Virus record (IMG/VR): IMGVR_UViG_3300017788_001394
Location: 1-64,000 of that record
Origin: a virus
Strand: one strand, 5' to 3'
Length of the DNA: 64,000 bases
How positions within the stretch are numbered: the first letter of the stretch is position 1; each line of letters begins with the position of its first letter. The position numbers and the translations under genes were made by a program. Below, in pieces: positions 23,318-31,605 of the stretch. A model generated the notes under the pieces. That model saw only the letters and a list, made by a program, of their open reading frames with translations. It was not told where the DNA came from and ran no database searches.

Positions 23318-24426
23318 TGTTTTCTTTTTGGTATCTTACTATCAGCACTGCTTACACAACTAGATGTTATGCATGGCATAGGCTTATCAAACAGTTTAAA
23401 ACCTGTTTCTATATTGCCCAACGGAACATCATGACATGAATACGAACGCTTAATCGATCCGTCTGGTTCTCTAATAATTATACCTTGATAGCCTGCATTA
23501 CAACTCCATCCGTTAAAGTTATTAAAGTTAAACGCATTGAATCGTTCTGCTTGATCCATATACCACTTTTCGCCTTTAGAGTCTGTAAACTCTACTTGCA
23601 TGTGCCATGGAACGCTAGCATCATTACGGCCTATAGTATAGTCAGGAATTTCAAATGTTGGTGTTGGTCTGTCTGCCCAGATTCGCTTACCTTCAGTATA
23701 TGCTCGTTGTGGCATTCCATTCCATAATCTCTTAAGCATGTCAGGAGTATAACCATCCACAACTCGGCTTGCTGTAGGGTCGCTTTGAGGCTTTAGCGTT
23801 ACGTTTATGCCTTGTTCATGAAAGAATAAAGCGTTTTCCCAATCACGTTCAAACCATTCAGGAACCATAACCATGTTGATTGTAATTTGTATATCATGTT
23901 CTTGACATAGTATTAGTTTGTTTGCAAAGTCTTGCATCTTTTCTTTTGTATCAAGATGCTCGGTATGCAAACTAGCAGTAATACTCGCACGATGAAATGG
24001 CTTAGAATATTCCACGTATTGCTCAAACCATTTAACAGGTCTCGAGCAATTAGATGTCATATGAATACTAGTATAATTAGTATTAGAAACGTCATCGGCA
24101 AGATATTTGAGAATGTCCAAGTAACCAGGGTGAAAAGTAGGCTCACCGCCAGATAAACTAAAATGAAAACTATTAAAGCCGTTATCACGAGCTTGACGCT
24201 TTATTTCGTCGATCGTTTTGAAACATAACTCTGTAGGTCTATGATCTTTGGTGTTGGATCTAGCATACGGCCAGCAGTAGGAACATCTGTAGTTGCAGTA
24301 TCTGCCAAGTAGCCAAGATACAGTAAATAAGTCTCTATATAAGAGTGTCCGTTGACCGACTTGGACAATGTCGTCAAACGGGATTTTGGTAAAGTCATAG
24401 TTGCTCCATTTTAAATCTTCAGTCAT
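23314..24426 (-). CDS. Radical SAM enzyme with C-terminal Cys cluster domain
   Basis: 370 residues. The SAM-cluster motif is C44-NYR-C48-SY-C51 and the SAM-binding GGEP is at 93-96. The C-terminal third has additional Cys residues (WSCNAGYQG, SYSCHD, PCITSSCV) that could bind an auxiliary iron-sulfur cluster. It lacks the N-terminal half-SPASM domain seen in most siblings here. A perfect sigma70-type promoter sits right in front with almost no leader. Coupled to the SDR gene downstream. The substrate is unknown. Confidence 0.85.
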   Translation of the reverse strand: MTEDLKWSNYDFTKIPFDDIVQVGQRTLLYRDLFTVSWLLGRYCNYRCSYCWPYARSNTKDHRPTELCFKTIDEIKRQARDNGFNSFHFSLSGGEPTFHPGYLDILKYLADDVSNTNYTSIHMTSNCSRPVKWFEQYVEYSKPFHRASITASLHTEHLDTKEKMQDFANKLILCQEHDIQITINMVMVPEWFERDWENALFFHEQGINVTLKPQSDPTASRVVDGYTPDMLKRLWNGMPQRAYTEGKRIWADRPTPTFEIPDYTIGRNDASVPWHMQVEFTDSKGEKWYMDQAERFNAFNFNNFNGWSCNAGYQGIIIREPDGSIKRSYSCHDVPLGNIETGFKLFDKPMPCITSSCVSSADSKIPKRKQ

Positions 24427-24432
24427 AGTTAT

Positions 24433-24460
24433 ATTATAACACCATCTAGATATTTGTCAA
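24433..24460 (-). promoter_or_regulatory. Consensus sigma70 promoter with nearly leaderless start
   Basis: On the minus strand TTGACA (24460-24455) and TATAAT (24438-24433) are separated by 16 bases, both perfect consensus hexamers. The expected start of transcription falls at or within a base or two of the ATG at 24426, so the transcript would be leaderless. Confidence 0.75.
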
Positions 24461-24529
24461 TTGTGTATGTATTTAATGCTAATGAATACTACTGTAAAAA
24501 ATAATTAAAATTATAATATCGTTTATTCT

Positions 24530-24766
24530 TTAAGTGATTCTGACAGCATCGTTTTCAAGACGCTTGTTGATATTATCAACTGCTCGTTCATTCAACCAAG
24601 GCAGTTCATTACGATTGGACAACGTTTTTACTAGGTCATTGGATTCATTGAATCGTCGTACACGAGTCTCTAGATCATTGTCTTTGTATTTCCAATTAAC
24701 GTTGCTATCAAAATACTCCAAATCATCTTTAATTAATTTGTACAACGGCTGCGATTGACTGAGCAT
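24530..24766 (-). pseudogene. C-terminal remnant of a B12-binding radical SAM gene
   Basis: 78 residues from ATG 24766, but the frame is open further upstream to a TAG near 24800, reading NIYFGNTLMLSQSQPLYK before continuing LIKDDLEYF and NWKYKDNDLETRVRRF. That phrase is one I associate with the C-terminus of cobalamin-binding radical SAM enzymes. Together with the N-terminal fragment immediately upstream it suggests one ancestral gene from which the middle, with its Cys motif, was deleted. It might still be translated, as TAATG couples the two fragments. Confidence 0.5.
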
Positions 24767-24951
24767 TAGTGTGTTACCAAAGTATATATTTGTATATTTT
24801 TGCTAAGTAATTCATTATATAGTTTGATGTTAAAGTCAGCTACTTCACATGAAAAACCTTCTGCTTCGCAATGTGCTTTTAGTACTGCAGGACCTACAGT
24901 TGGTGCGTCTGGGTTAATCTTTGGTATAATACAAATTAATATATCCAACAT
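24766..24951 (-). pseudogene. N-terminal remnant of a B12-binding radical SAM gene
   Basis: 61 residues starting MLDILICIIPKINPDAPTVG, then PAVLKAHCEAEGFSCEV and ADFNIKLYN. This is the first strand-helix-strand of the B12-binding Rossmann domain that begins cobalamin-dependent radical SAM proteins of about 500-600 residues. The frame shifts and stops at 24766-24768, where the C-terminal fragment begins. No CxxxCxxC motif survives. I infer an internal deletion of several hundred codons. Confidence 0.5.
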
Positions 24952-24973
24952 TAGTAATAACTTTCTTTTATAT

Positions 24974-25516
24974 TCAAAGCTGGTTCTGTAACGGATCTAA
25001 GCTAATCTCATTAATGTGTACAGGCTGTTCGATCACCCATTTAATATATCTTGCCGCTGTATCGATAGGCATACATATCCTGTCAGGATGCTTGTGTTGA
25101 TTATTACTTAGCGTTCCAAAACTGATATAACTTACTCTCAGACCGCCGTTCCACACTCCTAGTAAACTTAAGCTGTTGCAGTAGTCTCGCAATGCTTTCT
25201 TTTCAGCATTATAAAGCCAGTCTGTGCCTTTGCATACTCTGTCAGTTGTGCTGCCAATACATACTATATATGCTTGAGAGTTAGCTGTTTTAAGTGTCCT
25301 GTATACTGTATCTAGTAGGACAGTCTGATTGAACTTCCATAGTGCGCTATTAATAATGATAACCTCATGTTTAAGAGCTAATTCAGCAAATGCCTGTTGT
25401 TGTGTATCTTTTGTAAGATCAACACCCTGAGACTTGCTAACAAACTCTGCATCTGGGTATAGTTTATATAGTTCTGCAGCTAGTCCTTTCTGGGGGTTAC
25501 CTGATATAAGCATCAA
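24974..25516 (-). CDS. SDR-like Rossmann protein
   Basis: 180 residues. The N-terminus MMLISGNPQKGLAAELY is an SDR nucleotide loop with altered glycine spacing. IINSA, VCIGSTTDR (Ser) and YNAEKKALRDY (Tyr-xxx-Lys) follow the order of the short-chain dehydrogenase family. It resembles the protein at 22787-23317 in length and motif spacing. It overlaps the upstream radical SAM gene by 20 bases. The degenerate glycine loop may mean altered cofactor use. Confidence 0.6.
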   Translation of the reverse strand: MMLISGNPQKGLAAELYKLYPDAEFVSKSQGVDLTKDTQQQAFAELALKHEVIIINSALWKFNQTVLLDTVYRTLKTANSQAYIVCIGSTTDRVCKGTDWLYNAEKKALRDYCNSLSLLGVWNGGLRVSYISFGTLSNNQHKHPDRICMPIDTAARYIKWVIEQPVHINEISLDPLQNQL

Positions 25517-26639
25517 TGATCCCTGTCATTTCTGGATTAGCTAGTGCAAATTGCACACCTTGATAGTTGTCTAGTATTTCAACTGACTTTTTAAATTTAT
25601 CAAATTCCTGCACTGCCGTGCAGTCTGCCATTAAAAATTGATTAAACGTTTCTTTTTTACTGTAATCTATCCATTTAGCTCGAACTTCCAATGGCAGTTG
25701 ATACATAGAAAGATAGTTGGGATGAAACAAATCGTTGTAGTTAACTTCGATGTCCATCGATTTACAAAAATCTACCAATGGAGTTATCATATTGACATTT
25801 AACAAACTTAAAGTAGTGTTGGTGCATAGCGTAATGTTATTATTTTTAACATAGTCTGCCCACTGCCTTAAAGATGTTTCTACTTCTTGCCATGGTACTC
25901 CATACCGAATCACAGTGGCTAAGTCTCCGTATGCATCCAAACTAAATGTTATGCTGGTGTTAAAATTTTCTAGTTTTTTTAAAATATTCTTATTGGGAAA
26001 TATGCTGCCATTCGAAAAGATGTTTAAGTTTACCTGTGATCTATCAACTGATTCATCATACAACTTGTCCAAGAACCATTCGAAATGTTTAGCATAAAAC
26101 GGCTCGCCGCCTTGAATTTTTAAATTAACTATATGCTTAAAGTCTGTATTTTCAAAAACTTTTTGAAACTGATCTTGATAATTTTTATAAATTTTTGTAT
26201 CAAAGTCGCTGTAATATGAAGTTACTTCAGATTTTGAAAATTGATCTAGCACTGATTGTGCTGCGCCCCATTTACTACTAGCAGAAGGAGAACACATTCT
26301 GCACATCATATTGCAAGTATAATCTAGTGCAATTTCTAAATCTTGTACATACCCGTGTTTTATTTTTTCAAATGGAAGAATATTATTTGAATGCTGTCTT
26401 TTACTTCCAATACCTAATGCCTCGTGAGACTGGCAGCGTGTACACTCAGGTATGTCATTACCGTTTTCTAATTGTTCTTGAATAGATTTATATGCTGGGA
26501 GTTTATGTAAATCGTTGAGAGTATTTACATCAAAAATTGACGGAAGTTTTCCTTCCTTGAAAATACAACAAGGATTTATTTTACCTTTTGTTTCTGTAAA
26601 CGAAACCCCCACATAGGTGTGTATACATTTCTTTGTCAT
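25497..26639 (-). CDS. Radical SAM enzyme with N-terminal twitch/half-SPASM domain
   Basis: 380 residues. The N-terminal domain has Cys ligands C24, C25 (INPCCIF) and C66, C69 (PECTRCQ), the half-SPASM or twitch arrangement for an auxiliary cluster placed before the barrel. The core motif is C109-NMM-C113-RM-C116 and GGEP at 177-180. This domain order is shared by most radical SAM proteins of the window. Such enzymes usually work on peptides or other sizeable substrates. No typical precursor peptide is adjacent. Confidence 0.85.
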   Translation of the reverse strand: MTKKCIHTYVGVSFTETKGKINPCCIFKEGKLPSIFDVNTLNDLHKLPAYKSIQEQLENGNDIPECTRCQSHEALGIGSKRQHSNNILPFEKIKHGYVQDLEIALDYTCNMMCRMCSPSASSKWGAAQSVLDQFSKSEVTSYYSDFDTKIYKNYQDQFQKVFENTDFKHIVNLKIQGGEPFYAKHFEWFLDKLYDESVDRSQVNLNIFSNGSIFPNKNILKKLENFNTSITFSLDAYGDLATVIRYGVPWQEVETSLRQWADYVKNNNITLCTNTTLSLLNVNMITPLVDFCKSMDIEVNYNDLFHPNYLSMYQLPLEVRAKWIDYSKKETFNQFLMADCTAVQEFDKFKKSVEILDNYQGVQFALANPEMTGIIDAYIR

Positions 26640-26681
26640 GAGCAGTCTAAGGTTCCATTGTATGCAAACTTAAAATCAGTA

Positions 26682-27314
26682 TTAATAACGAGTGATTTGA
26701 ATTTCTTCTTTTTTACGAGTAGGAAACATTAGCCCATTTTTTTCGTGCATTCTTCTATTTCTGTCAGCATCACGAAAACCTATACCCTGAATCATCGCTG
26801 GTCTGTTTTTTAATCCCAGCAGCTCTTTAATATCATTTGTTAAAAAGCACTGGCAGCATCCGGTACTGTAACCTAACATAGAAGCGGTTAGATTTACATA
26901 TCCGCTAGCAATACCGATTGCAGTTGCACGATCTCTGTTAAACACTTCAATATCAGATTCGTCTGCGTCTGCCCATTTGTTAAACCCACGTTCGGTTAAA
27001 TCTTCTAGCTCAAGCTGCTCGTAAACAAAAATTACATTTGCTAGTACTTGACTGTTGGTAGTAGCTATCATATTTCCGTCAGTGTCATATGCATGTGTAC
27101 CCGGAGCAAGTTCGTGTATTTTTTCAATAGTATCTCTGTCAGATATAATGTGCAAGTTATAAAATGCAATGTTTTGCTTACTAGGGCAATTGGTTGCTGC
27201 ATAAGCTAGCATGTCAACATCTGATTCTGGTATTGTTTTTGTTAAGTCAAAATTTCTTTGGCAATGTTGACTTCTAACAATTGCTTTTTTAATGTCTTGG
27301 TAAGTTGTAATCAT
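26682..27314 (-). CDS. Nitroreductase-family flavoprotein
   Basis: 210 residues of the FMN-dependent nitroreductase fold: RSQHCQRNFDL near the N-terminus (usually RRSVR-F), the ATNCPSKQNIAFYN loop (usually NPPSGGNxQPW), and GYSTGCCQCFL before the C-terminal part. It is 50-60% alike by eye to the next upstream protein, so they are tandem duplicates and may form a heterodimer. The Cys-rich CCQCF stretch is unusual. Members oxidise or reduce small molecules with NAD(P)H, including azoline oxidation in peptide biosynthesis; the substrate here is unknown. Confidence 0.8.
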   Translation of the reverse strand: MITTYQDIKKAIVRSQHCQRNFDLTKTIPESDVDMLAYAATNCPSKQNIAFYNLHIISDRDTIEKIHELAPGTHAYDTDGNMIATTNSQVLANVIFVYEQLELEDLTERGFNKWADADESDIEVFNRDRATAIGIASGYVNLTASMLGYSTGCCQCFLTNDIKELLGLKNRPAMIQGIGFRDADRNRRMHEKNGLMFPTRKKEEIQITRY

Positions 27315-27325
27315 TATGATATCCT

Positions 27326-28027
27326 TTATGCTACTTCACTAACTTGTATGTTTTTGCTTAGTGATTTGAAAATTGCAGTTGGTTCTTTGTGATGTTCACG
27401 ACGTGGTCTTGTTTCATCAGCAAAACCAATACCCATAATTAATAGGATTCTACCGTCAACACCTAGCAATTTTTGTACCACTTCTTGGCTAAAGCACTGG
27501 CAGCACCCAGTGGAATATCCCAATAGACTAGCTGATAGGTTCATATAACCCGCTGCAATCCCTACTGCTACATCTCTATCTCTATTAAAATTTGCAAGCA
27601 TTTCTCTTTCCACTACTTCTGCAGAGCCGCCGTTATGGAATAGTTCTTCTTTGTATTCTTCTTCTGTTAAGGTTTCTCCGAAAAATGTTTTAATGTGTGG
27701 GTTACGTTCAATTTGAGTATTGTCATAATCTTCTACTAATACCACTAGTAGATTTGCTAATAGTTGCGAATTAGTGTTAGATTTACCTTGTCCGGTTTCT
27801 TTATCTACTGTAAATGCACCCATGCTAGATTTGTGAATTCTTTCTATATGTTCTCTATTTGTAATAAAGTACGGCTTATAGAAAGTAACGTTTTGCTTAC
27901 TAGGGCAATTGGTGACTGCAGTTTTGATTACTGCTAAATCCTCTTCTGGAATTTCTTTTTCAAGATTCCAATTTCTTTGGCATCTTTGGCTTTTGAGTAT
28001 TGCTTTATTGAGCATGTCATTAAACAT
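27326..28027 (-). CDS. Nitroreductase-family flavoprotein (tandem paralog)
   Basis: 233 residues, same motif set as its neighbour: LKSQRCQRNWNL, TNCPSKQNVTFYK and GYSTGCCQCFS. It carries an extra acidic insertion around residues 115-135. A full T4-type late promoter (TATAAATACTATT) and the strong ribosome site AAGGAGGT lie directly upstream, so it heads a late transcript. The pair likely acts as a dimer around FMN. The high-level expression signals suggest that this redox step matters to the late phase. Confidence 0.8.
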   Translation of the reverse strand: MFNDMLNKAILKSQRCQRNWNLEKEIPEEDLAVIKTAVTNCPSKQNVTFYKPYFITNREHIERIHKSSMGAFTVDKETGQGKSNTNSQLLANLLVVLVEDYDNTQIERNPHIKTFFGETLTEEEYKEELFHNGGSAEVVEREMLANFNRDRDVAVGIAAGYMNLSASLLGYSTGCCQCFSQEVVQKLLGVDGRILLIMGIGFADETRPRREHHKEPTAIFKSLSKNIQVSEVA

Positions 28028-28049
28028 TGTTGATTACCTCCTTACACTC

Positions 28050-28062
28050 AATAGTATTTATA
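28050..28062 (-). promoter_or_regulatory. T4-type late promoter, full extended consensus
   Basis: On the minus strand the sequence is TATAAATACTATT, identical to the extended T4 late promoter consensus as I know it. It lies 23 bases before the ATG at 28027, with AAGGAGGTAA between. It is the clearest evidence that this cluster is under phage late control. Confidence 0.8.
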
Positions 28063-28088
28063 TCTCTATGTATATAATTTTTATTTTA

Positions 28089-28781
28089 TCAATTGAGTAG
28101 TTCGTCGAGACTGCCTATAAAATTAATATGCAAGCCTAGCTTCCAAGAAACGTTTAGTGTACCTGTAGTATGTAATTGGTTGGAGTTAAACATTATCATG
28201 TTTCCAGGTTTAAAGTCGTATGCAGTTCCTGACAGTCCTTTGAAATATTCCGGCTTATGATGAGAAAAGTCCAAGTACTTGTTATAAAAATCATTTCCTA
28301 TATCATGTTCGTTTTTGTCATATACCCGTGGATCATTAAATGGTGTTTGTGCTAGTTTTTTATTAAAATCAAAGTTACCATTTTCGTGTATGTCATTTCT
28401 GTCGCCGTACCATGTTTGACCAAATCCGTTATCGACCCATTGATCAAAAACTACAAAATGCTGTTGTACATTTTCTGGCAGATATATTGGCAACAATACA
28501 TTGATCATTTGATAGGTTTCAAATGAATCAACGTGCGTTGTGTAGACATTTGTGTGTTTGTAAATGTTTCCGCCATTACCGCCGACTGTTTTAAAATATT
28601 TTTTAAAAATAGGATCTAACACATCATTGAGATATGTCCATGGGTGATTTATTTTTATTACATTGGGATTGTTTTCTTTCCATTCATGCAAGTCTGTGCG
28701 AGTTTCAAAGAAATTTTTAATATACTCACAAACCTCTAAAGGAATTGCATTTTCTATAGCTAAGTGTCGTTGTAGTGTCAT
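28089..28781 (-). CDS. 2OG-Fe(II) oxygenase-like protein
   Basis: 230 residues with a HxD pair H83-V-D85 (YTTHVDSFETY) and a distal His near 204 (MIMFNSNQLHTTG), the order of the iron triad. The position usually held by the 2-oxoglutarate-binding Arg is Lys (SWKLGLHINF, about 214). The gene at 29929-30681 has the same arrangement including the Lys, so the two form a subfamily. It is coupled to the upstream radical SAM gene by ATGA. Hydroxylation of a molecule shared with that enzyme is a reasonable inference. Confidence 0.65.
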   Translation of the reverse strand: MTLQRHLAIENAIPLEVCEYIKNFFETRTDLHEWKENNPNVIKINHPWTYLNDVLDPIFKKYFKTVGGNGGNIYKHTNVYTTHVDSFETYQMINVLLPIYLPENVQQHFVVFDQWVDNGFGQTWYGDRNDIHENGNFDFNKKLAQTPFNDPRVYDKNEHDIGNDFYNKYLDFSHHKPEYFKGLSGTAYDFKPGNMIMFNSNQLHTTGTLNVSWKLGLHINFIGSLDELLN

Positions 28782-29932
28782 TTTTTACTCAGGAATAAAT
28801 GATTTTCTATCATGAAATTATACAGCTCGGGATTGTAATCGGCAAGTTCTGTATTATAATACTTATCTAGCAATTGTGTTATTTCCGTAAACTTTGTCCA
28901 ATGTACTTCGTTATACTTAGATTCTTTCAACACATTGGTAATCAATGACAATGCTGTAACATTGTCTTTGTTTTGCTCTAAAAACCATTCTGCTAGCAGC
29001 TCTGGAACATACAATAGCGATAGATGCTCTGGATGCCTTACGAAATCTACCGAATAATGATTTTCGTTGCTTTCTAAAAAGTTTAAAGTTTTACTTAATT
29101 TGTTTGCAGTATATGTTGTTAAAGATAAATGATAAGAAAATTCAGCATTTTCAAAAATTTGATGATACGTTTGAGAATTTTTATAAGTCTGCAAATAACT
29201 CCCACCATATCTTTGATAATCATTGGATTTATCGTAGGAATCAAGACTTATGTTGATATTGACATATTTAAATTTGTTTAGTTTTTTGATTAGAACGTCA
29301 GCAGGGATTGTTGTTCCATTGGTGCTAATGTCCAACAGAATATTTGACGGGTTTGTTCGTTCTATTAGATAGTCTATAAATTTAGGAAAGTTTGGTGTAA
29401 TAAATGGCTCACCACCTAGTATTTTTACTTTTTTTAATTTCGACAAATCAACTGAATCTAATTTTCTAAAACTAGGTTCTAGTTTTTTGTATACTGTATT
29501 TTTTAAATAAGCGTCTCTATTAATTAATTTACTACTATCCCTACTATTACACATTTTACATTGCAAATTACAAATATTGTCCACTGCCATTTCAATGTAA
29601 CGAACTTCGGCGAAATTTTCTGTGCAGTTTTCTCGAGTAATATCGTTCCACTGATCGTTATGTTGTTGCCTCATGGATTTTACTACACCACTGTTTTTTG
29701 ATTCTTGCGAATAGCATTTTTGACAACCCTGTGAACGTTTTCCTTGCAGCATTCGATTGCGTAGATTAACAAACGGAGCAGCCTGCATTGCACCTAATCC
29801 ATTTTTATCTATATCGTCGAGGTTAATGCCTTCAATCTCAGAGCTGCTTATAAACCTACAACAAGGTTTCAATACATTGTCAGTTCTAACGCAAAGATGT
29901 ATCCAGGGTAAAACGCACCAGGTATCTTTCAT
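28778..29932 (-). CDS. Radical SAM enzyme with N-terminal twitch/half-SPASM domain
   Basis: 384 residues. The N-terminus has the CVLPWIHL signature, KPCCRF (C24, C25) and C70/C73 for an auxiliary cluster. The core motif is C121-NLQ-C125-KM-C128 and GGEP at 173-176. It is overlapped by ATGA at both ends, lying between two oxygenase genes of one subfamily (28089 and 29929), a repeated oxygenase-radical SAM pairing. The C-terminus has no further Cys cluster. Confidence 0.86.
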   Translation of the reverse strand: MKDTWCVLPWIHLCVRTDNVLKPCCRFISSSEIEGINLDDIDKNGLGAMQAAPFVNLRNRMLQGKRSQGCQKCYSQESKNSGVVKSMRQQHNDQWNDITRENCTENFAEVRYIEMAVDNICNLQCKMCNSRDSSKLINRDAYLKNTVYKKLEPSFRKLDSVDLSKLKKVKILGGEPFITPNFPKFIDYLIERTNPSNILLDISTNGTTIPADVLIKKLNKFKYVNINISLDSYDKSNDYQRYGGSYLQTYKNSQTYHQIFENAEFSYHLSLTTYTANKLSKTLNFLESNENHYSVDFVRHPEHLSLLYVPELLAEWFLEQNKDNVTALSLITNVLKESKYNEVHWTKFTEITQLLDKYYNTELADYNPELYNFMIENHLFLSKK

Positions 29933-30681
29933 CTAAATTGCTCTCGTATAACATCTACAGATCCAAACGCAATTATCGAAAGCTTGTATTCAGTAGGAGG
30001 TACTTGTACATCACTAGTGGATAAAAACCATGACGAACTATGCCATCTTTTAGTATCAAACACCATCATAGTGCCTAACTTCCATTCGTACACACTATGC
30101 ACTTTTAAATCTGCATACTCTCTATAATATGCAGTATCTTTGGGATTATATTTTAAAACATCGGGATCATAATTCCAAGCATCTCTGTATGGGAATACTT
30201 CGTTATTATCTTTATAACGCATCTCTCCTTTGCGATATATTAACTTACGTGGTATATTAGAAACACGATCATAGTTTACAGTGTAAGGTTGTTTACAATT
30301 CCATTCCAATGGAATAATAACACCAACTGTTAAATGGCAGTCATGCGTAATAACTCTCATCTCTTTTGGCTTCCAACTGTTTTCAAAACTTTCATAATCA
30401 GTGTGCAACCCTGCAGGCTCGCTTGATTTAAAATATTCAAAGTTCCAATCAAACGCCATCCCTAACTTATTACTGAGGTAATCAGAAAATACTGCTCTTT
30501 GATCATCAGTAAATCTGCAAAATTTGTTAACGTTGTTTGCTCCTGTGAATTTAACCGCTTCAGAATTCAGCATTCTTTCTGCATTTTGATTGTGCCACGC
30601 AAGGTCTATTTCTGTATCATATACTCCAAACGGAATTGGAGGGATATCTGATATGAAATTATATTCTTTGTTTGTAATCAC
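29929..30681 (-). CDS. 2OG-Fe(II) oxygenase-like protein
   Basis: 250 residues. H93-T-D95 (AGLHTDYESF) and H214 (FDTKRWHSSSWF) provide the iron triad; Lys 233 (EYKLSIIAFG) replaces the usual Arg, as in the protein at 28089-28781. A segment VGVIIPLEWNCKQPYTV looks like the jelly-roll strands. Start and stop both overlap neighbours, so it is co-translated with a PLP enzyme upstream and a radical SAM enzyme downstream. Confidence 0.65.
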   Translation of the reverse strand: MITNKEYNFISDIPPIPFGVYDTEIDLAWHNQNAERMLNSEAVKFTGANNVNKFCRFTDDQRAVFSDYLSNKLGMAFDWNFEYFKSSEPAGLHTDYESFENSWKPKEMRVITHDCHLTVGVIIPLEWNCKQPYTVNYDRVSNIPRKLIYRKGEMRYKDNNEVFPYRDAWNYDPDVLKYNPKDTAYYREYADLKVHSVYEWKLGTMMVFDTKRWHSSSWFLSTSDVQVPPTEYKLSIIAFGSVDVIREQFR

Positions 30682-31598
30682 AGTTCTTCTCTTTCTATTT
30701 TATTTAATCCTTTGTCTGTGCCTCTTTCGTCAAACACACCCTCAATTAAAAATCTCAGCGGTGTCCTTACACCAAACTGATGTCGCTTATTTTCTTCAAC
30801 GATCCAGCCTACATGTATACTGTCGGTTTCTTCTAAGTCGAAATCTTTACAAACTTTTGAATATAAATCACTGTAATTAGTCCACCAATAGTCCGTACCA
30901 AAATGCTGTATCATTTCGACTCCTAACCACATATCACTAACATTACAATAATCGAAGTCATTCATAATTGCGATAGGTCCGTTAACACGTTCTCTAGTAT
31001 AACGTATACCAATACGTTGACTGCCCATGCCGTATGCTTTACTTAGGCTTACACTCACACTGTGTATAGCAGGATGTGTTACGTCTAACTCAAAGTTACG
31101 ACACTGCCCAAACCAAGCGCCGTCTATGTGAACTGGTATGCTGTTATTATGGCAATGATCCAGTAACTTGTCAAACTCTGGCAAGTAACGTGTGGTAATG
31201 CAACTAGGATAACTTGCTACAAATACGTCACCTGCAGCAAGTTCTGAGTAGTGGTCAATTTGTTTAACGTTGCCGTCGGTTAACCGTCTATGATATTTGT
31301 ATTCCCCGTGGTAAACTGTAATGTTTTTTCCGTGCAAGCCGTGCAGCTCGTCCAGCTGCTGGGTGGTACCTAGTATTGCATCACGACGTTTAAATGTGTT
31401 TAGACCTATATATTTTACTTTGTTATGATTGTGTATCCATTGGTCAATAGTATCTAGAAATGTTTTTGTGTAACTGTGAGGATCTACAGGATAATTTTTC
31501 ATATCTAGCGACTGACGGAATTTAGTAAACTTAGACAAGTACATTGGTCGTTGTCGTTTGGTCCCTAACATTTCAAAGGTAATATCTTCGTATTTCAT
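30678..31598 (-). CDS. PLP-dependent fold-type I aminotransferase-like enzyme
   Basis: 306 residues. The Schiff-base lysine is K187 in VSVSLSKAYGMGSQRIG, and D159 in VHIDGAWFG contacts the PLP ring. It is a paralog of the enzyme at 20201-21055 with a slightly longer N-terminus. It lies eight bases after a radical SAM gene and is coupled to the oxygenase that follows. Reduced C-terminal domains in both copies suggest a phage-specific branch. Transamination or decarboxylation cannot be told apart here. Confidence 0.72.
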   Translation of the reverse strand: MKYEDITFEMLGTKRQRPMYLSKFTKFRQSLDMKNYPVDPHSYTKTFLDTIDQWIHNHNKVKYIGLNTFKRRDAILGTTQQLDELHGLHGKNITVYHGEYKYHRRLTDGNVKQIDHYSELAAGDVFVASYPSCITTRYLPEFDKLLDHCHNNSIPVHIDGAWFGQCRNFELDVTHPAIHSVSVSLSKAYGMGSQRIGIRYTRERVNGPIAIMNDFDYCNVSDMWLGVEMIQHFGTDYWWTNYSDLYSKVCKDFDLEETDSIHVGWIVEENKRHQFGVRTPLRFLIEGVFDERGTDKGLNKIEREEL

Positions 31599-31605
31599 TT
31601 AACAA

